NCBI GenBank assembly: GCA_021324455.1
Contig: JAJPJA010000039.1
Coordinates: 1-35,593, forward strand
From: Pseudomonadota bacterium
GTDB lineage: Bacteria > Desulfobacterota > Binatia > Binatales > Binataceae
Direction of reading: 5' to 3'
DNA: 35,593 nucleotides
The position numbers were made by a program, and so were the translations under genes. The notes beneath the pieces are model-generated. The model was not told the origin of the DNA. It did no database searches and saw only the letters and a program-made list of their open reading frames with translations. Position 1 is the stretch's first letter; each line of letters begins with the position of its first letter. Shown piece by piece: positions 1-8,891 of the stretch.

Positions 1-447
1 CCGATCTCCCGTGGCCTGCGCGATCATGTCGAAGCTTTTGTACTCGCTGTAGGGTCCGTAGGTGCCGAAACCCTTGATGGTCAGGTAGATGAGTTTCGGA
101 TTCACCTCGCGCAGCGCGTCATACCCGAGGCCGAAACTTTCCAGGGTGCCGGGCGAGAAGTTTTCGCTCAGCACGTCGACCTTTTTGACCAGCTCGAGAA
201 AGATCGCCTTGCCGCGTTCGTGCTTGAGGTTGAGCGTGATGCCGCGCTTGTTGGCGTTGAGCAGGATGAAGTAATAGGAATCGACGCCGGGCTTCTCGGT
301 GGCCATCCAGCGGCCCTGGTCGCCCGCGCCCGGGCTTTCCAGCTTGATCACGTCGGCGCCCAGCCAGGCCAGTATTTCGGTGCATGAAGTGCCGGCCTCG
401 AACTGGGTCAGATCGAGAATCTTGACGCCTGCCAACGCCTTTTTCAT
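1..447 (-). CDS. Family III CoA-transferase (CaiB/BaiF), N-terminal part, cut by window edge
   Basis: This is the first 149 codons of a class III CoA-transferase, the family that moves CoA between carboxylic acids, as formyl-CoA transferase and carnitine CoA-transferase do. The reading frame stays open from the ATG at 447 to base 1, so the C-terminal half lies outside the window. It opens with the family signature of a short lead, then [28 protein letters not shown] and later a segment reading [19 protein letters not shown]. The start has an AGGTGGG Shine-Dalgarno a few bases upstream. The catalytic aspartate region is not reached, so substrate cannot be judged. It is divergent from the SDR gene at 577 and resembles the complete CoA-transferase at 2605-3819. 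Confidence 0.85.
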   Translation of the reverse strand, partial: MKKALAGVKILDLTQFEAGTSCTEILAWLGADVIKLESPGAGDQGRWMATEKPGVDSYYFILLNANKRGITLNLKHERGKAIFLELVKKVDVLSENFSPGTLESFGLGYDALREVNPKLIYLTIKGFGTYGPYSEYKSFDMIAQATGDR

Positions 448-576
448 GGCCCACCTTTCATGGCCCACCTCCGGGCTGTTTGCGAAGCCGCAGCGAGTGT
501 ACACCGGGGCCGAAGCTTTGCAAGGCGCCGTCCAAGTCTGTAATTGATCCGGCAACATCGCGTAAGTGGAGTGACA

Positions 577-1671
577 ATGAAGGCACTGGTAGTAGGAGGC
601 ACGGGTCCGACCGGACCGTTTTTGGTAAACGGCTTGCTGCGGCGCGGCTATGCCGTAACGATCCTGCATCGCGGCACCCACGAGGTTGCGGAGATCGGGC
701 CCGAGGTCGAACACATCCACGCCGACCCGCACTTTCGCCAGACACTGGATGAAGCGCTGGCCGGACGCAGCTTCGACCTGGTGCTGGCGACCTACGGCAG
801 GATCCGGTTCGTGGCCGAAGCGACGGTGGGAAAGACCGCGCGCTTCATCTCGATTGGCGGCGTGCCCTGCTATCGCGGCTACTATCACCCGTCGGCCAAT
901 TTTCCCTCCGGGATGCCGGTGCCGATTCCGGAAGACGCGCCGCTGGTGGAGAGCGAATCCGAGGAGCGCTTCGGCTATCTGATTGCGGCCACGGAAAAAG
1001 CGGTGCTGCAATGCCATCCCAACGCCGCCATCTTCCGCTATCCGTACGTGTACGGCCCCTATCAGCTCGTGCCGCGCGAATGGTCGATCATCCGGCGCAT
1101 CCTGGATAAACGCAAATTCGTCCTGCTGCCCGACAACGGCCTCGCCCTGATGACCCATGGTTATGCCGAAAACCTGGCGCATGCGGTCCTGCTCGCCGTC
1201 GACCAGCCGCAAGCCTCGGCCGGACAGGCGTACAACTGCGGCGATGAGATTCAGTTCACGATGCGCCAGTTGGTCGAAGTGATCGCGCACACGATGAATC
1301 ATGAATTGGAAATCGTCAGCGTGCCGGGGTCGGTGCCGGTCCGCGCGGGCGCGCTGACGCCGCATAATCATGGGATGGTCGACCTCTTCAAGCTCAAGCA
1401 TCAGTTGGGATATCGCGACCTGGTGAGCAGCGTGGAGGCGGTGCGGCGGACTATCAAATGGTACCTGGATCATCCGCTGCAGCGCGACGGCGACATGGAG
1501 CGGCGCCTGCTCGATCCGTTCGATTATGAGGCCGAGGATCGATGGATGAGTCTGGCGCGCGAGTATCAGCGCAAGATGGCGGAGGTGGAGGTGCGCAAGC
1601 CCGGCCCCAGCGCGCATCCCTACCCGCATCCGAAGGTCCCCGGCCTTCAGCGGGACCATCGCAACCGCTGA
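577..1671 (+). CDS. Atypical SDR, NAD-dependent epimerase/dehydratase family
   Basis: A 364-aa Rossmann-fold protein. The N-terminus carries the dinucleotide-binding motif GGTGPTG at residues 8-14, typical of extended or atypical short-chain dehydrogenases. I chose the ATG at 577, preceded by GTGGAGTGAC, over an in-frame ATG at 544 because 577 puts the beta1-glycine loop at the usual distance. The region that normally holds YxxxK reads [13 protein letters not shown]. Aligned on the conserved glutamate, Tyr and Lys become Phe and Ile, so classical SDR catalysis is doubtful. The later YPYVYGPYQ segment matches the family's RPxxVYGP motif. It lies between two CoA-transferases. Substrate is unknown; it could be a reductase, an epimerase-like enzyme or a non-catalytic NAD-binding protein. 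Confidence 0.8.
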   Translation: MKALVVGGTGPTGPFLVNGLLRRGYAVTILHRGTHEVAEIGPEVEHIHADPHFRQTLDEALAGRSFDLVLATYGRIRFVAEATVGKTARFISIGGVPCYRGYYHPSANFPSGMPVPIPEDAPLVESESEERFGYLIAATEKAVLQCHPNAAIFRYPYVYGPYQLVPREWSIIRRILDKRKFVLLPDNGLALMTHGYAENLAHAVLLAVDQPQASAGQAYNCGDEIQFTMRQLVEVIAHTMNHELEIVSVPGSVPVRAGALTPHNHGMVDLFKLKHQLGYRDLVSSVEAVRRTIKWYLDHPLQRDGDMERRLLDPFDYEAEDRWMSLAREYQRKMAEVEVRKPGPSAHPYPHPKVPGLQRDHRNR

Positions 1672-1778
1672 TCCGATTCCTCATCCTTTCCTTGAAGGAC
1701 AGCGAGGCCAGGGTCGCCGCGCGCCGCGCAATGCGGCTGGGGCCGGGCAGCGGTGGGGCTTCCGGTCAGCGGGTCGAT

Positions 1779-2567
1779 CTAGCCGCGCTCCATCGCCATC
1801 GGCAGTTCCAAATACTCGCGGTAGATGAAATCGCGATGCTCCATCAGCAGCGGGCTGGCGGCGGCGTTGATGTCCGGGTCCTCGCTGTTGAAGCTGGCGC
1901 GCATCGCGGGAGCGATCGGACATAAGTCTTCGGGCAGCGGTCTTATCAAGGCCGCGAAGGCGGCCCACATGATATCCAACGCGCTCAGCCGGTCGCCGAT
2001 GAGAAATGCGCTTGCGCGCCGCTTTTGCTCCGCGGCCAGAGTGCTGAGGCCGCGCAGGATTTGGACCACCCGCTGGGAGGCGGCGCGCGCGCTCTCCGAG
2101 TTGTAATTGTACTTGCGCGCCATCGAGCGCATCGGCGCCAGCCGCGGATCGTCGCCGCGGCTGCCGCCCAGCGCGCGATCGAAGATCAACTCCCGGCGCG
2201 ACCATCCGAGCCCGTTCTCGCCCGCCAGTTCGTTGCACCATCCGAACATGCGGACCCGGTCCTGCAGGTCCGCGGGAATCAGCGGCGGCTCGGGATTAAG
2301 CCGTTCGGCCAGGTATAGCTGCTCGGGCCAGGTGCTGCGCGGCCGTTCGTCGTTGTAAAAAGCGACCGGCGCGCTTTCCTGCGCGGTCAACTGCCGCAGC
2401 AGGGCCTGGTCCTTGCCCATCGGATGGCGCACCGGGACGTACGCGATCTTTTTGACGTAAAAGAAGCCCTTGACCGCTTCGCCCCACGGACTGGGCGTGA
2501 CGCTGATTACGAGCAGCCGCAGCCCCGGCATCCCGATCGCCTCTTTGAGGTCAACAAATTCCGCCAT
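1779..2567 (-). CDS. Glutathione S-transferase-like protein
   Basis: A 262-aa protein with the two-domain plan of cytosolic GSTs. The N-terminal third looks thioredoxin-like, with PVAFYNDERPRSTWPEQLYLAERL where many GSTs have the cis-Pro and Glu/Ser glutathione-binding segment. The C-terminal helical domain has FLIGDRLSALDIMWAAF near residues 190-206, matching the GST N-capping/hydrophobic-staple motif (S/TxxD). The usual SNAIL or CPFC motif is not obvious, so catalytic type is unassigned. The start at 2567 has a weak GAGGG upstream. It lies 37 bp downstream of the CoA-transferase at 2605 on the same strand, so the two are probably co-transcribed. GSTs near CoA-transferases often belong to degradation or detoxification pathways; that role is inferred here. 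Confidence 0.75.
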   Translation of the reverse strand: MAEFVDLKEAIGMPGLRLLVISVTPSPWGEAVKGFFYVKKIAYVPVRHPMGKDQALLRQLTAQESAPVAFYNDERPRSTWPEQLYLAERLNPEPPLIPADLQDRVRMFGWCNELAGENGLGWSRRELIFDRALGGSRGDDPRLAPMRSMARKYNYNSESARAASQRVVQILRGLSTLAAEQKRRASAFLIGDRLSALDIMWAAFAALIRPLPEDLCPIAPAMRASFNSEDPDINAAASPLLMEHRDFIYREYLELPMAMERG

Positions 2568-2604
2568 TGCCTGCCCTCGGACGCGGGCGCTGCCGCGATG
2601 AGTG

Positions 2605-3819
2605 TTAAGCCTGCCTGACCAGCACTTTTTTGCCGTAAAGGTCGCGAATCTCGGCCTCGCTCATGCCGAGCAGGTCGCGCATGATGTCGTCGTTGTCCTG
2701 ACCCAGCAGCGACGCCTTGAGATCGGTGCGGTTTTCCCAGTTGCGGAACTTCACCGGCATTCCCGGAATGTCGAAGTCGCCCATGATCGGATCGTGGACC
2801 CGGCGCACGGTCTTGCGTTGGCGATGATGCGGATGGTTCATCGCCTGCTGCACGGTCAGAATCGGGGCGCACGGTACCCGCTCCTTGTCCAGACCGGCCA
2901 GCGCCGCGTCCACGCTGGGCTGCGCCTTCAGCCATGCCTCGGTAATCTCCGTCAGTTCCTCGCGGTTGCGCACGCGCAGGCGCTCTTCCTTGAAGCGCGG
3001 ATCGTTGATCAACTCGGGCCGTCCGATGGCACGGCAGAACGCGGGCCATTGATGGGGAGTGACGCAGATCATGACGTAGCCGCCGTTGCCGTTGAAAATT
3101 CCATACGGCGCCGACGGCTGATACATCCGGCCGTTGCGCCGCGGCTGAAATTTGTCGGGCCGCAGCGACAGCACCGGCACCGCCAGTTCATGCATGTGGA
3201 AATAGTTGTCCAGCAGCGACGCGTCGATGAATTGCCCCTGACCGGTGGCGGTGCGGTAGAGCAGGGCGAATCCGATCGCCATCGCAGTTGTGACCCCGGT
3301 GGAGATATCGCCGAGCGCCAGCGACAGCATCGCGGGCGGCCGGTCGGGCTCGCCCACCAGATCGGTTACACCGGCATAGGCCTGGCCGATAAAGTCATAG
3401 CCGCCCTTTACCGATAGCGGTCCGCTCTGTCCCGCCACCGAAATCGACGCCATCACGATGCGTGGATTGATCCGGCTGACGGTTTCATAGTCCAGTCCGA
3501 GCCTGCCGATTGCGCCGGGCGCGTAATTCTCCACCAGGACGTCGGACCTGGCCACCAGTTGATGGAAGATGCGTTTGGCCTCGGGATGATGGGTATCGAT
3601 GCCGAGGCTGCGCTTGCTGTGATTGTGCTGGAAGTAATAGGTGCTGGTGCCGTTGCGGCGCAATCCGAAAGTGCGGGCACGGTCGCCGTCGGGCGCCGGT
3701 TCGACCTTGATCACGTCGGCGCCCATTTCGGCCAGGATGCGGGTGCAGGTGGGCCCGGCCACAAACTGGGTAAAATCGAGGACGCGGTAGCCCTCGAGCA
3801 TTCTGCGCGGTTCAGCCAT
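2605..3819 (-). CDS. Family III CoA-transferase (CaiB/BaiF)
   Basis: A complete 404-aa class III CoA-transferase, a usual length for the family. It has the N-terminal signature (VLDFTQFVAGPTCTRILAEMGADVIKVE), the DVLVENYAPGAIGRLGLDYE segment, and LALGDISTG, in which Asp171 aligns with the nucleophilic aspartate of formyl-CoA transferase. These enzymes work through an aspartyl-CoA thioester. The acid substrate cannot be read from sequence. The start at 3819 is the first ATG after a stop. The gene leads the pair with the GST-like gene at 1779. It is clearly related to the partial CoA-transferase at 1-447, suggesting a locus for activating one or more carboxylic acids. Confidence 0.92.
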   Translation of the reverse strand: MAEPRRMLEGYRVLDFTQFVAGPTCTRILAEMGADVIKVEPAPDGDRARTFGLRRNGTSTYYFQHNHSKRSLGIDTHHPEAKRIFHQLVARSDVLVENYAPGAIGRLGLDYETVSRINPRIVMASISVAGQSGPLSVKGGYDFIGQAYAGVTDLVGEPDRPPAMLSLALGDISTGVTTAMAIGFALLYRTATGQGQFIDASLLDNYFHMHELAVPVLSLRPDKFQPRRNGRMYQPSAPYGIFNGNGGYVMICVTPHQWPAFCRAIGRPELINDPRFKEERLRVRNREELTEITEAWLKAQPSVDAALAGLDKERVPCAPILTVQQAMNHPHHRQRKTVRRVHDPIMGDFDIPGMPVKFRNWENRTDLKASLLGQDNDDIMRDLLGMSEAEIRDLYGKKVLVRQA

Positions 3820-3950
3820 CGGTCAATGCCTCCTGAAGCGGCTGGTGTGGAAATCAGGTATAGAACGAGCGCGGGGGTTTTTCCAAACCAAAAACCGCCG
3901 GCGCCGATTTGCCGGTCTCAGCATGAACTGCGGCGCGGCATGTCACTCCC

Positions 3951-4802
3951 TCAGCGCAGCCGGAACCGCAGCGGTACCTCTATCACCACCCGAACCGCCC
4001 GGTTGTCCGCGTCGCGGCCCGGTTCGAAGCGCCACTGCCGCAGGGCGTCGATCGCCGCCCGATCCAGCATCGGAATGGATCGCACCACCACGATACCGTC
4101 TTCGACCGCCCCATGCTGATCGACCACCGCGCGCAGCACCACTTCTCCCTCGACACCCTGGGAACGGGCGCCGCTGGGATAATGCGGCAGTACTTTGGAG
4201 ATCGGCACCGGGGGATGATCGACATCCACATAGAGCGCCGATCCGCCCGCTGCCTGACCGCCGCCCGATCCGCCCTCCCGCCCGCCATCGCCGCCGGCAT
4301 GGTTTTCCGCGCTGGCGGTTGCGGAGCTATTCGCCGCCGGTCTGGCCGACGATTGCATCTCCGCGATCGACTCCTTAGCCGAAGCGCGCTCGCGCGCGGG
4401 TTCGGCCGCGGCCGGCTTCGGTATGGCCTGGCGCGGCGCCGCGATGTGGTCTGAATTCTTTGCCGTCCGCATCCGCCGTCTGGGTGCGGGCTTGCGCGCG
4501 AAATCATGGTGCGGGCGGTTGGACGGTTTTGGTGCCAATAAGGAGTTGGTCGCGGCAAATCGCGATCCGCCGCCGTTCGATCCTGGCCGCCCGGATTCGC
4601 GGGCGCAGGCGCCCCCGGTCTGTATGAGGCTTACCTGCAGCGGCCCGGCAGTCCGCAGCGAAACATGATTGCGCAGCATCAGGGAGAAGCAGGCGAAGGC
4701 CGCGATCCATAAAATGACGGAAGCGGGAACAATCCACACCAGACGCCGCAGCGGGCGGTCGAAGTCATGCCGCGATTGCGAATTGCCGATTGAATCCGTC
4801 AT
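3951..4802 (-). CDS. TonB-like energy transducer protein
   Basis: About 283 aa if started at the ATG at 4802; an in-frame ATG at 4898 would add 32 residues of unlikely N-terminus. After a short basic lead there is one membrane anchor, VWIVPASVILWIAAFACF, then a long low-complexity periplasmic linker rich in Ala, Pro, Ser, Arg and Gly. The C-terminus has the TonB fold: PPVPISKVLPHYPSGARSQG, then a VEGEVVLRAVVD strand, and an AAIDALRQWRFEPG helix-strand. TonB proteins couple inner-membrane proton motive force to outer-membrane receptors. No exbB/exbD lies nearby, so it may use distant partners or be a TonB-domain protein of another role. It is divergent from pcs. Confidence 0.8.
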   Translation of the reverse strand: MTDSIGNSQSRHDFDRPLRRLVWIVPASVILWIAAFACFSLMLRNHVSLRTAGPLQVSLIQTGGACARESGRPGSNGGGSRFAATNSLLAPKPSNRPHHDFARKPAPRRRMRTAKNSDHIAAPRQAIPKPAAAEPARERASAKESIAEMQSSARPAANSSATASAENHAGGDGGREGGSGGGQAAGGSALYVDVDHPPVPISKVLPHYPSGARSQGVEGEVVLRAVVDQHGAVEDGIVVVRSIPMLDRAAIDALRQWRFEPGRDADNRAVRVVIEVPLRFRLR

Positions 4803-4973
4803 AGGCCGAAATTGGCGCTCTGTAATATGCCTTAAACCCGACAGCGTAGCGCGCTTTGCCGCCGATGCGAATATGCGGGAAGGGCGGGCAATTTTCATCC
4901 GCGCATGTTATTTTGAGGCGATGAGCCGGATGACGGTCAGCCAGGACGGACCGGGGCCGGGCGCGGCGCGGGA

Positions 4974-5756
4974 GTGAAGAGGATATTGCCAACGCCAGCG
5001 GCGGAACTCGATACCAGGGCAAACGACGCGGTCCGGAAAATCCTGGCCTGGGCGGTGCACGCTTACACCGCGTCGGGCGCGCTGACAGGTCTGCTGGCGA
5101 TCGAATTCGCCTCGCAGCATCGCTTTCGCGCGTCGTTCGTCATGATGGCAATCGCGACCGTGATCGATGCCAGTGACGGGGTGATGGCGCGCCGGCTCGA
5201 GGTCAAACGGCACATCCCTCATTTCGACGGCGCCCTGCTCGACAATATCGTCGATTATCTGACCTACGTGGTCGCGCCGGCGTACCTGATGGTTTGCGCG
5301 CAGATGCTGCCGGGGGGCGTTTTCGGATACGCGGTGGCGGCGGCGATCCTGCTGTCCAGCGCCTACGGCTTCTGCCGGACCAACGCCAAAACGCCCGATC
5401 ATTATTTTTTGGGCTTTCCGTCATACTGGAACCTGGTGGCCTTTTATCTTTACTGCTTCAAGCTGAGGCCGGCGCTCAACGCGGTCATCCTGCTGGGCTT
5501 CGCCGCGATGGTATTTGTGCCGATCAAGTACATTTATCCAAGCCGCACCGAATTGCTGCGCCGCCTCACAATCACGCTGGGCATAATCTGGGCGGTCCTG
5601 ATCGCCTATCTGTTGGCAACCCTGCACAGCCCCAATCATTTCCTGGTTTGGCTGTCGTTCAGCTTTATCGGGTACTATCTGATTATGTCGGTGGTGCTCC
5701 ACGCGTGGACGGCGTGGGCGCTGCACCGCAGCCGCGTCGATGAACGGCAAGCCTGA
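4974..5756 (+). CDS. pcs: Phosphatidylcholine synthase (CDP-diacylglycerol-choline O-phosphatidyltransferase)
   Basis: A 260-aa inner-membrane CDP-alcohol phosphatidyltransferase. The catalytic signature is present: D65-x2-D68-G69-x2-A72-R73, then G86-x3-D90-x3-D94. The 12-residue stretch between the AR and the second Gly is longer than in most CDP-alcohol enzymes and fits the Pcs subfamily, as does the DHYFLGFPSYWN segment. Pcs condenses CDP-diacylglycerol with free choline to make phosphatidylcholine in one step. Several hydrophobic helices follow the signature. The start is a GTG at 4974; GCGCGGGAG lies just before it. Its last 17 bp overlap the next gene, so the two are probably translationally coupled. 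Confidence 0.88.
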   Translation: MKRILPTPAAELDTRANDAVRKILAWAVHAYTASGALTGLLAIEFASQHRFRASFVMMAIATVIDASDGVMARRLEVKRHIPHFDGALLDNIVDYLTYVVAPAYLMVCAQMLPGGVFGYAVAAAILLSSAYGFCRTNAKTPDHYFLGFPSYWNLVAFYLYCFKLRPALNAVILLGFAAMVFVPIKYIYPSRTELLRRLTITLGIIWAVLIAYLLATLHSPNHFLVWLSFSFIGYYLIMSVVLHAWTAWALHRSRVDERQA

Positions 5757-7485
5757 AACCCCGGATCCGTTCCGCGCCGACTCCGGTTGGCTGCAGATCA
5801 TCGAAGGGGATTCGCCAATCCTGCTGATCGCGCCCCACGGCGGACGGGCCGGCGCCGCCGCCCACGCCCTGCTGCATCCGCGGATCAACGATCTGCACAC
5901 CGCCGAGATCACGCGCGAATTGTCGCGCCGGCTGGGCGCCGCCGCACTCATCAATCGCGCGATGGACCGCAACCTGCTGGATTGCAACCGCGTGGAGGAG
6001 ATCGCGCGCAAGGCGCCCTGGGTGCTGACCCGGATGGCGGAACGCGTCGCCCGCATCGCGCAGCGCCATGGCCGTGTGATTATCCTGGTGATTCACGGCT
6101 GGAACGTGATCCAGGCGCGGATCGATTTCGGATTGGGCGCGCGGCTTTCCAGCGGACGGCTGCAGCCGGTTTCCAGCGCGCATATCACCGCCAGCGAACG
6201 GTTTATCAACGGGCCGCTCTCCCATCTGTGCGTCCGGCTCGAGACGGAAGGAATCGTGCCCACCTTCGGCCTGCGTTACCCCGCCGCCGGACGCCAGAAC
6301 CTGCTGCAGATTTTTACTCCGCGCTTCGCCCAGAGCCGGCTTGAGCCGCTGCGCACGCTGGCCCGTCTGGCGGCGGGCGGCGCGATCGACGCGGTGCAAC
6401 TGGAGCTGTCAGTGGCGCTGCGATGGCCCGGCGCGCTGCGAGATACCACTATCGGCCTGATCGCCGAGACTTTTTCGACCCGGCCTCACGCCCGCGGATC
6501 AGCCGCCCCGATGGTGACCGCGCGGCCGCATAATGACGCCGTGCGCTCAAAACGGGCCAAAGCCATCGGCCGCGCGCCGTTCAGATTCGGCGTCGAGTTG
6601 TTCGACCCGGCGCGCGAAATCGGAGTGATGGCAAGCATGGACGTTTATGGCGGCGGCGGCGCGCGCGTGATCATGCTGATGCCGGGCGGACGCGTAGTTA
6701 TCTGCACCGTCGAGGGCAAACTCGAATTGCGCCGCAACTGCATCACGCGCGGACCGATCCGGCTCAGCGCGGATGGCTGCCGGGTCTCGCTGGAATTCAG
6801 CGGGCCGGTCCTGATGGTTCCGGACGCGGCCGCGTATCTGCGCATGGAACGCGCGCTCGCCGCCGGCGGCGTCGGACATGCCGCGATCCGCTGCACGCTC
6901 GACGCCGCGATCCGCACCGGCCCGATTTGCTTCGACCCCCAGTTCTTTGCGATCGGCAAGCGCCAGGCGGGATTTGGAATCGCACAGGGTTCGGTGACGA
7001 TGCAGGGGGTGACCTATCCGCTGCGCGCCTGCGGCAGGGTCGGCATATCGCTGCTGGGTCAGCCGGAGCGGCCGTTCGTATCGCGAACTTCGCTGTGGGG
7101 CTACTTCGAGGATCGCGGCGGCGTAAAGGCGGTCGAGGCGCGCGTGGAGCATCGCGATAACAGCGGCCGCGTCGAAAACGGATTGGTGCTCGCCGGCGAT
7201 ACCGCTATCGAATGCCGCGTGGAGCGGCTCGCCCCGGCGCCATGGTCGCCGGGCGATGCGCCGTCGAGTATCGAAGCGCTGCTGACCTGCGGCGCGCAAC
7301 ATCTGCAAATGACCGCTTCTCCGATCTCCTTCATGGCGCTGTCGCGTCCGGGTCCGGCCGGGTCGCGGGTCTATACGTCGCTGGGGTTTGCCCGCTTTCA
7401 GATGCAGGATGGCGTCGGATCGGGAATGTTCGAATGCTCGGCGTCAGCCAGCGCGCCCGATGGCGCGGAAAAACCGCAAGAGTGA
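5740..7485 (+). CDS. Uncharacterised protein with N-formylglutamate amidohydrolase-like N-terminus
   Basis: A 581-aa protein starting inside the end of pcs in another frame. The N-terminal ~240 residues resemble the N-formylglutamate amidohydrolase (FGase/HutG) superfamily: a LLIAPHGG motif near residues 27-34, HTAEITRELSRRLGA, then INRAMDRNLLDCNR, which matches the family's motif of Arg/Asp and N-R. FGases are zinc hydrolases of amide bonds. Residues about 270-575 are a separate, strand-rich region I do not recognise; one segment reads MDVYGGGGARVIMLMPGGRV. There is no signal peptide. The overlap with pcs suggests a lipid- or choline-related role, but that is inference. It could equally be an amidohydrolase of another small acyl-amino compound. 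Confidence 0.7.
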   Translation: MNGKPETPDPFRADSGWLQIIEGDSPILLIAPHGGRAGAAAHALLHPRINDLHTAEITRELSRRLGAAALINRAMDRNLLDCNRVEEIARKAPWVLTRMAERVARIAQRHGRVIILVIHGWNVIQARIDFGLGARLSSGRLQPVSSAHITASERFINGPLSHLCVRLETEGIVPTFGLRYPAAGRQNLLQIFTPRFAQSRLEPLRTLARLAAGGAIDAVQLELSVALRWPGALRDTTIGLIAETFSTRPHARGSAAPMVTARPHNDAVRSKRAKAIGRAPFRFGVELFDPAREIGVMASMDVYGGGGARVIMLMPGGRVVICTVEGKLELRRNCITRGPIRLSADGCRVSLEFSGPVLMVPDAAAYLRMERALAAGGVGHAAIRCTLDAAIRTGPICFDPQFFAIGKRQAGFGIAQGSVTMQGVTYPLRACGRVGISLLGQPERPFVSRTSLWGYFEDRGGVKAVEARVEHRDNSGRVENGLVLAGDTAIECRVERLAPAPWSPGDAPSSIEALLTCGAQHLQMTASPISFMALSRPGPAGSRVYTSLGFARFQMQDGVGSGMFECSASASAPDGAEKPQE

Positions 7486-7510
7486 GCCTGGGTGCGGGCA
7501 TTCGCGCCGG

Positions 7511-7527
7511 CCGGGCTTTCCAGCCGG
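7511..7527 (-). repeat. REP-like palindrome, copy A
   Basis: On the minus strand this reads as an imperfect hairpin with core GGCTGGAAAGCC, where GGCT pairs with AGCC around a GGAA loop. It shares the plan GGC-N-GGAA-N-GCC with the palindrome at 7660-7677, which lies in the opposite orientation. Confidence 0.45.
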
Positions 7528-7659
7528 TGAGCAAGTCCCTGGCAGGGGAGGGTGGACAAGCGTCACCGCCTATCGTTGATGCGCGAGTTCTTTTCCCCGG
7601 ACCGCCTTATTTGTGGCGTAAAAGGTGGCGCGCGCCAAAACAGCGCTCGCGCGTCGATT

Positions 7660-7677
7660 ACAGGCAGGAACGCCTGT
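7660..7677 (+). repeat. REP-like palindrome, copy B
   Basis: ACAGGC, six loop bases, then GCCTGT form a perfect 6-bp stem, with core GGCAGGAACGCC. The core matches copy A at 7511-7527 in reverse orientation, giving an inverted pair of the type seen in dispersed intergenic repeats. Confidence 0.5.
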
Positions 7678-7848
7678 CCCGCTATTCGCGTCGCCCGCCA
7701 GGGGGCTGCGCCAAAACAGATCCGAAACCCATCGCCGCAGGCAGCTCCCGCGCCGCCGCGTTGGCGCCAAAGCGAAACTATTCAGGGCACTGTGCGGATA
7801 TAACGGTCATCGCGTTTGCCGACGCCGCCCGCCCGCAATGGTTCAGAG

Positions 7849-8721
7849 TCACCCGCGGGTTGAGGCCGCGGTCGCAGCCGCCAGCACCGCCTGGGCGGTT
7901 TCGTTCAGCAGCTTGCCGACGGGAGCGTCGGGATATTCACGCACGAAGGCATGCCCCGTATCGCATGACTCCGCCAGCCGCGAATCGAAAGGAATCCGTC
8001 CGAGGATGGGGAGGTCAAAATCGCGGGCCAGCGTGCCGACATCCGAGTTGGGCAGCAGCGGACGGACTGAATGGCAGTTGCCGCAATAAAAGCCCAGCAT
8101 GTTCTCGATCAGCCCCAGGATTCTCACCCCCTCGCGCCGCGCCTGATCCAACGCACGGCGCACGGCGGCGGCAGCCGCGCCGGACGCTGGTAGAACCATC
8201 ACCACTCCCGCACGATCCACCGCCCGCGCCAGGCGTATCGCGTTTTTGAATCCCGAGGGCAGGTCGATCAGCAGCAGGTCCAGGGAACCGAAGCGCGATC
8301 GCGTCAGCAGGTCTTCGATGGAGGTGAATTCTTCGGTGTTTGCCGTAATCGGCGCGTCAATCGGCTCAAAGGTATCGAGCGCGGCGAAATTGGCCGGCGG
8401 CTCGGCGGCCGAGGGGTCATTGGCGACGATTCGGATCCCATAGGGGCCATTGACCGGATCGACGATGCCGCGGGTGGAGATCAGACGCACGCGCGGCAGG
8501 CCGAGCATCGGGGCGATGCTGGGCGCTTCGAGGTCGGCGTCCGCGATCCCGATCTTGCGTCCTTTGAGCGCCAAAGCGGCGGCGAAGTTCACCACCATCG
8601 TACTCTTGCCGGTGCCGCCCTTGGCGCTGGCAAACGCAACGATGGCCTTGACCTGAGACAGCCCTGGAAAGCGGCTTTCAACGGCGATTTCGGGCTGCGG
8701 TTCTTTCACGGCTGATGACAT
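7849..8721 (-). CDS. Mrp/NBP35-family P-loop ATPase (ApbC-like)
   Basis: A 290-aa deviant Walker A ATPase. The KGGTGKST motif at residues 34-41, a DADLEAPS switch segment and LLLIDLPSG near residues 150-158 are those of the MinD/Mrp class. C213-x2-C216 in FYCGNCHSV, followed by LGRIPFDSRLAESCDTG, matches the Mrp/NBP35 signature, where the CxxC holds a bridging Fe-S cluster in the dimer. This argues for an Fe-S carrier or scaffold rather than a cell-division MinD or ParA. The N-terminal DUF59 domain found in many Mrp proteins is absent. It lies about 170 bp downstream of dksA on the same strand and converges with the gene ending at 7485. Confidence 0.8.
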   Translation of the reverse strand: MSSAVKEPQPEIAVESRFPGLSQVKAIVAFASAKGGTGKSTMVVNFAAALALKGRKIGIADADLEAPSIAPMLGLPRVRLISTRGIVDPVNGPYGIRIVANDPSAAEPPANFAALDTFEPIDAPITANTEEFTSIEDLLTRSRFGSLDLLLIDLPSGFKNAIRLARAVDRAGVVMVLPASGAAAAAVRRALDQARREGVRILGLIENMLGFYCGNCHSVRPLLPNSDVGTLARDFDLPILGRIPFDSRLAESCDTGHAFVREYPDAPVGKLLNETAQAVLAAATAASTRG

Positions 8722-8891
8722 CTAGCGCAGCGCCGGTTGGCGCAGGCTCCAGGGAGAGCAGTGGGGGAAAAAAGACAAGCTGACTCCTTTCTGGTCCAGG
8801 GCGGTGAAGCGGCCTATCAAATAAGGTAACAAGTCTGAGCGCCGAAAGCATCGCGGTTTGTTTGGTGTGCAAGCCCGGACTCGCGGGCCGA

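Larger units (their letters stand above)
7486..7848. other. Gene-free 363-bp gap between convergent genes
   Basis: Short open frames here are off-frame and show no family features. The gap holds two related palindromes (7511-7527 and 7660-7677, listed separately) and the octamer GCGCCAAA or close variants three times, near 7632, 7709 and 7764. No clear U-tract terminator or promoter was seen. Confidence 0.6.

Noticed and set aside
447..474. Direct repeat of GGCCCACCT near the CoA-transferase start, considered as a regulatory repeat.
   Set aside because: Only two short copies, one of which is simply the Shine-Dalgarno; no reason to call a functional element.
4669..4977. A 102-codon plus-strand open frame over the start of the TonB-like gene.
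   Set aside because: It lies opposite a real gene, has no family features and no Shine-Dalgarno; it is best read as a shadow.
7849..8721. MinD or ParA partition protein.
   Set aside because: The C213-x2-C216 pair and following LGRIPFDSRLAESCDTG fit Mrp/NBP35 instead, and there is no minC, minE or parB nearby.
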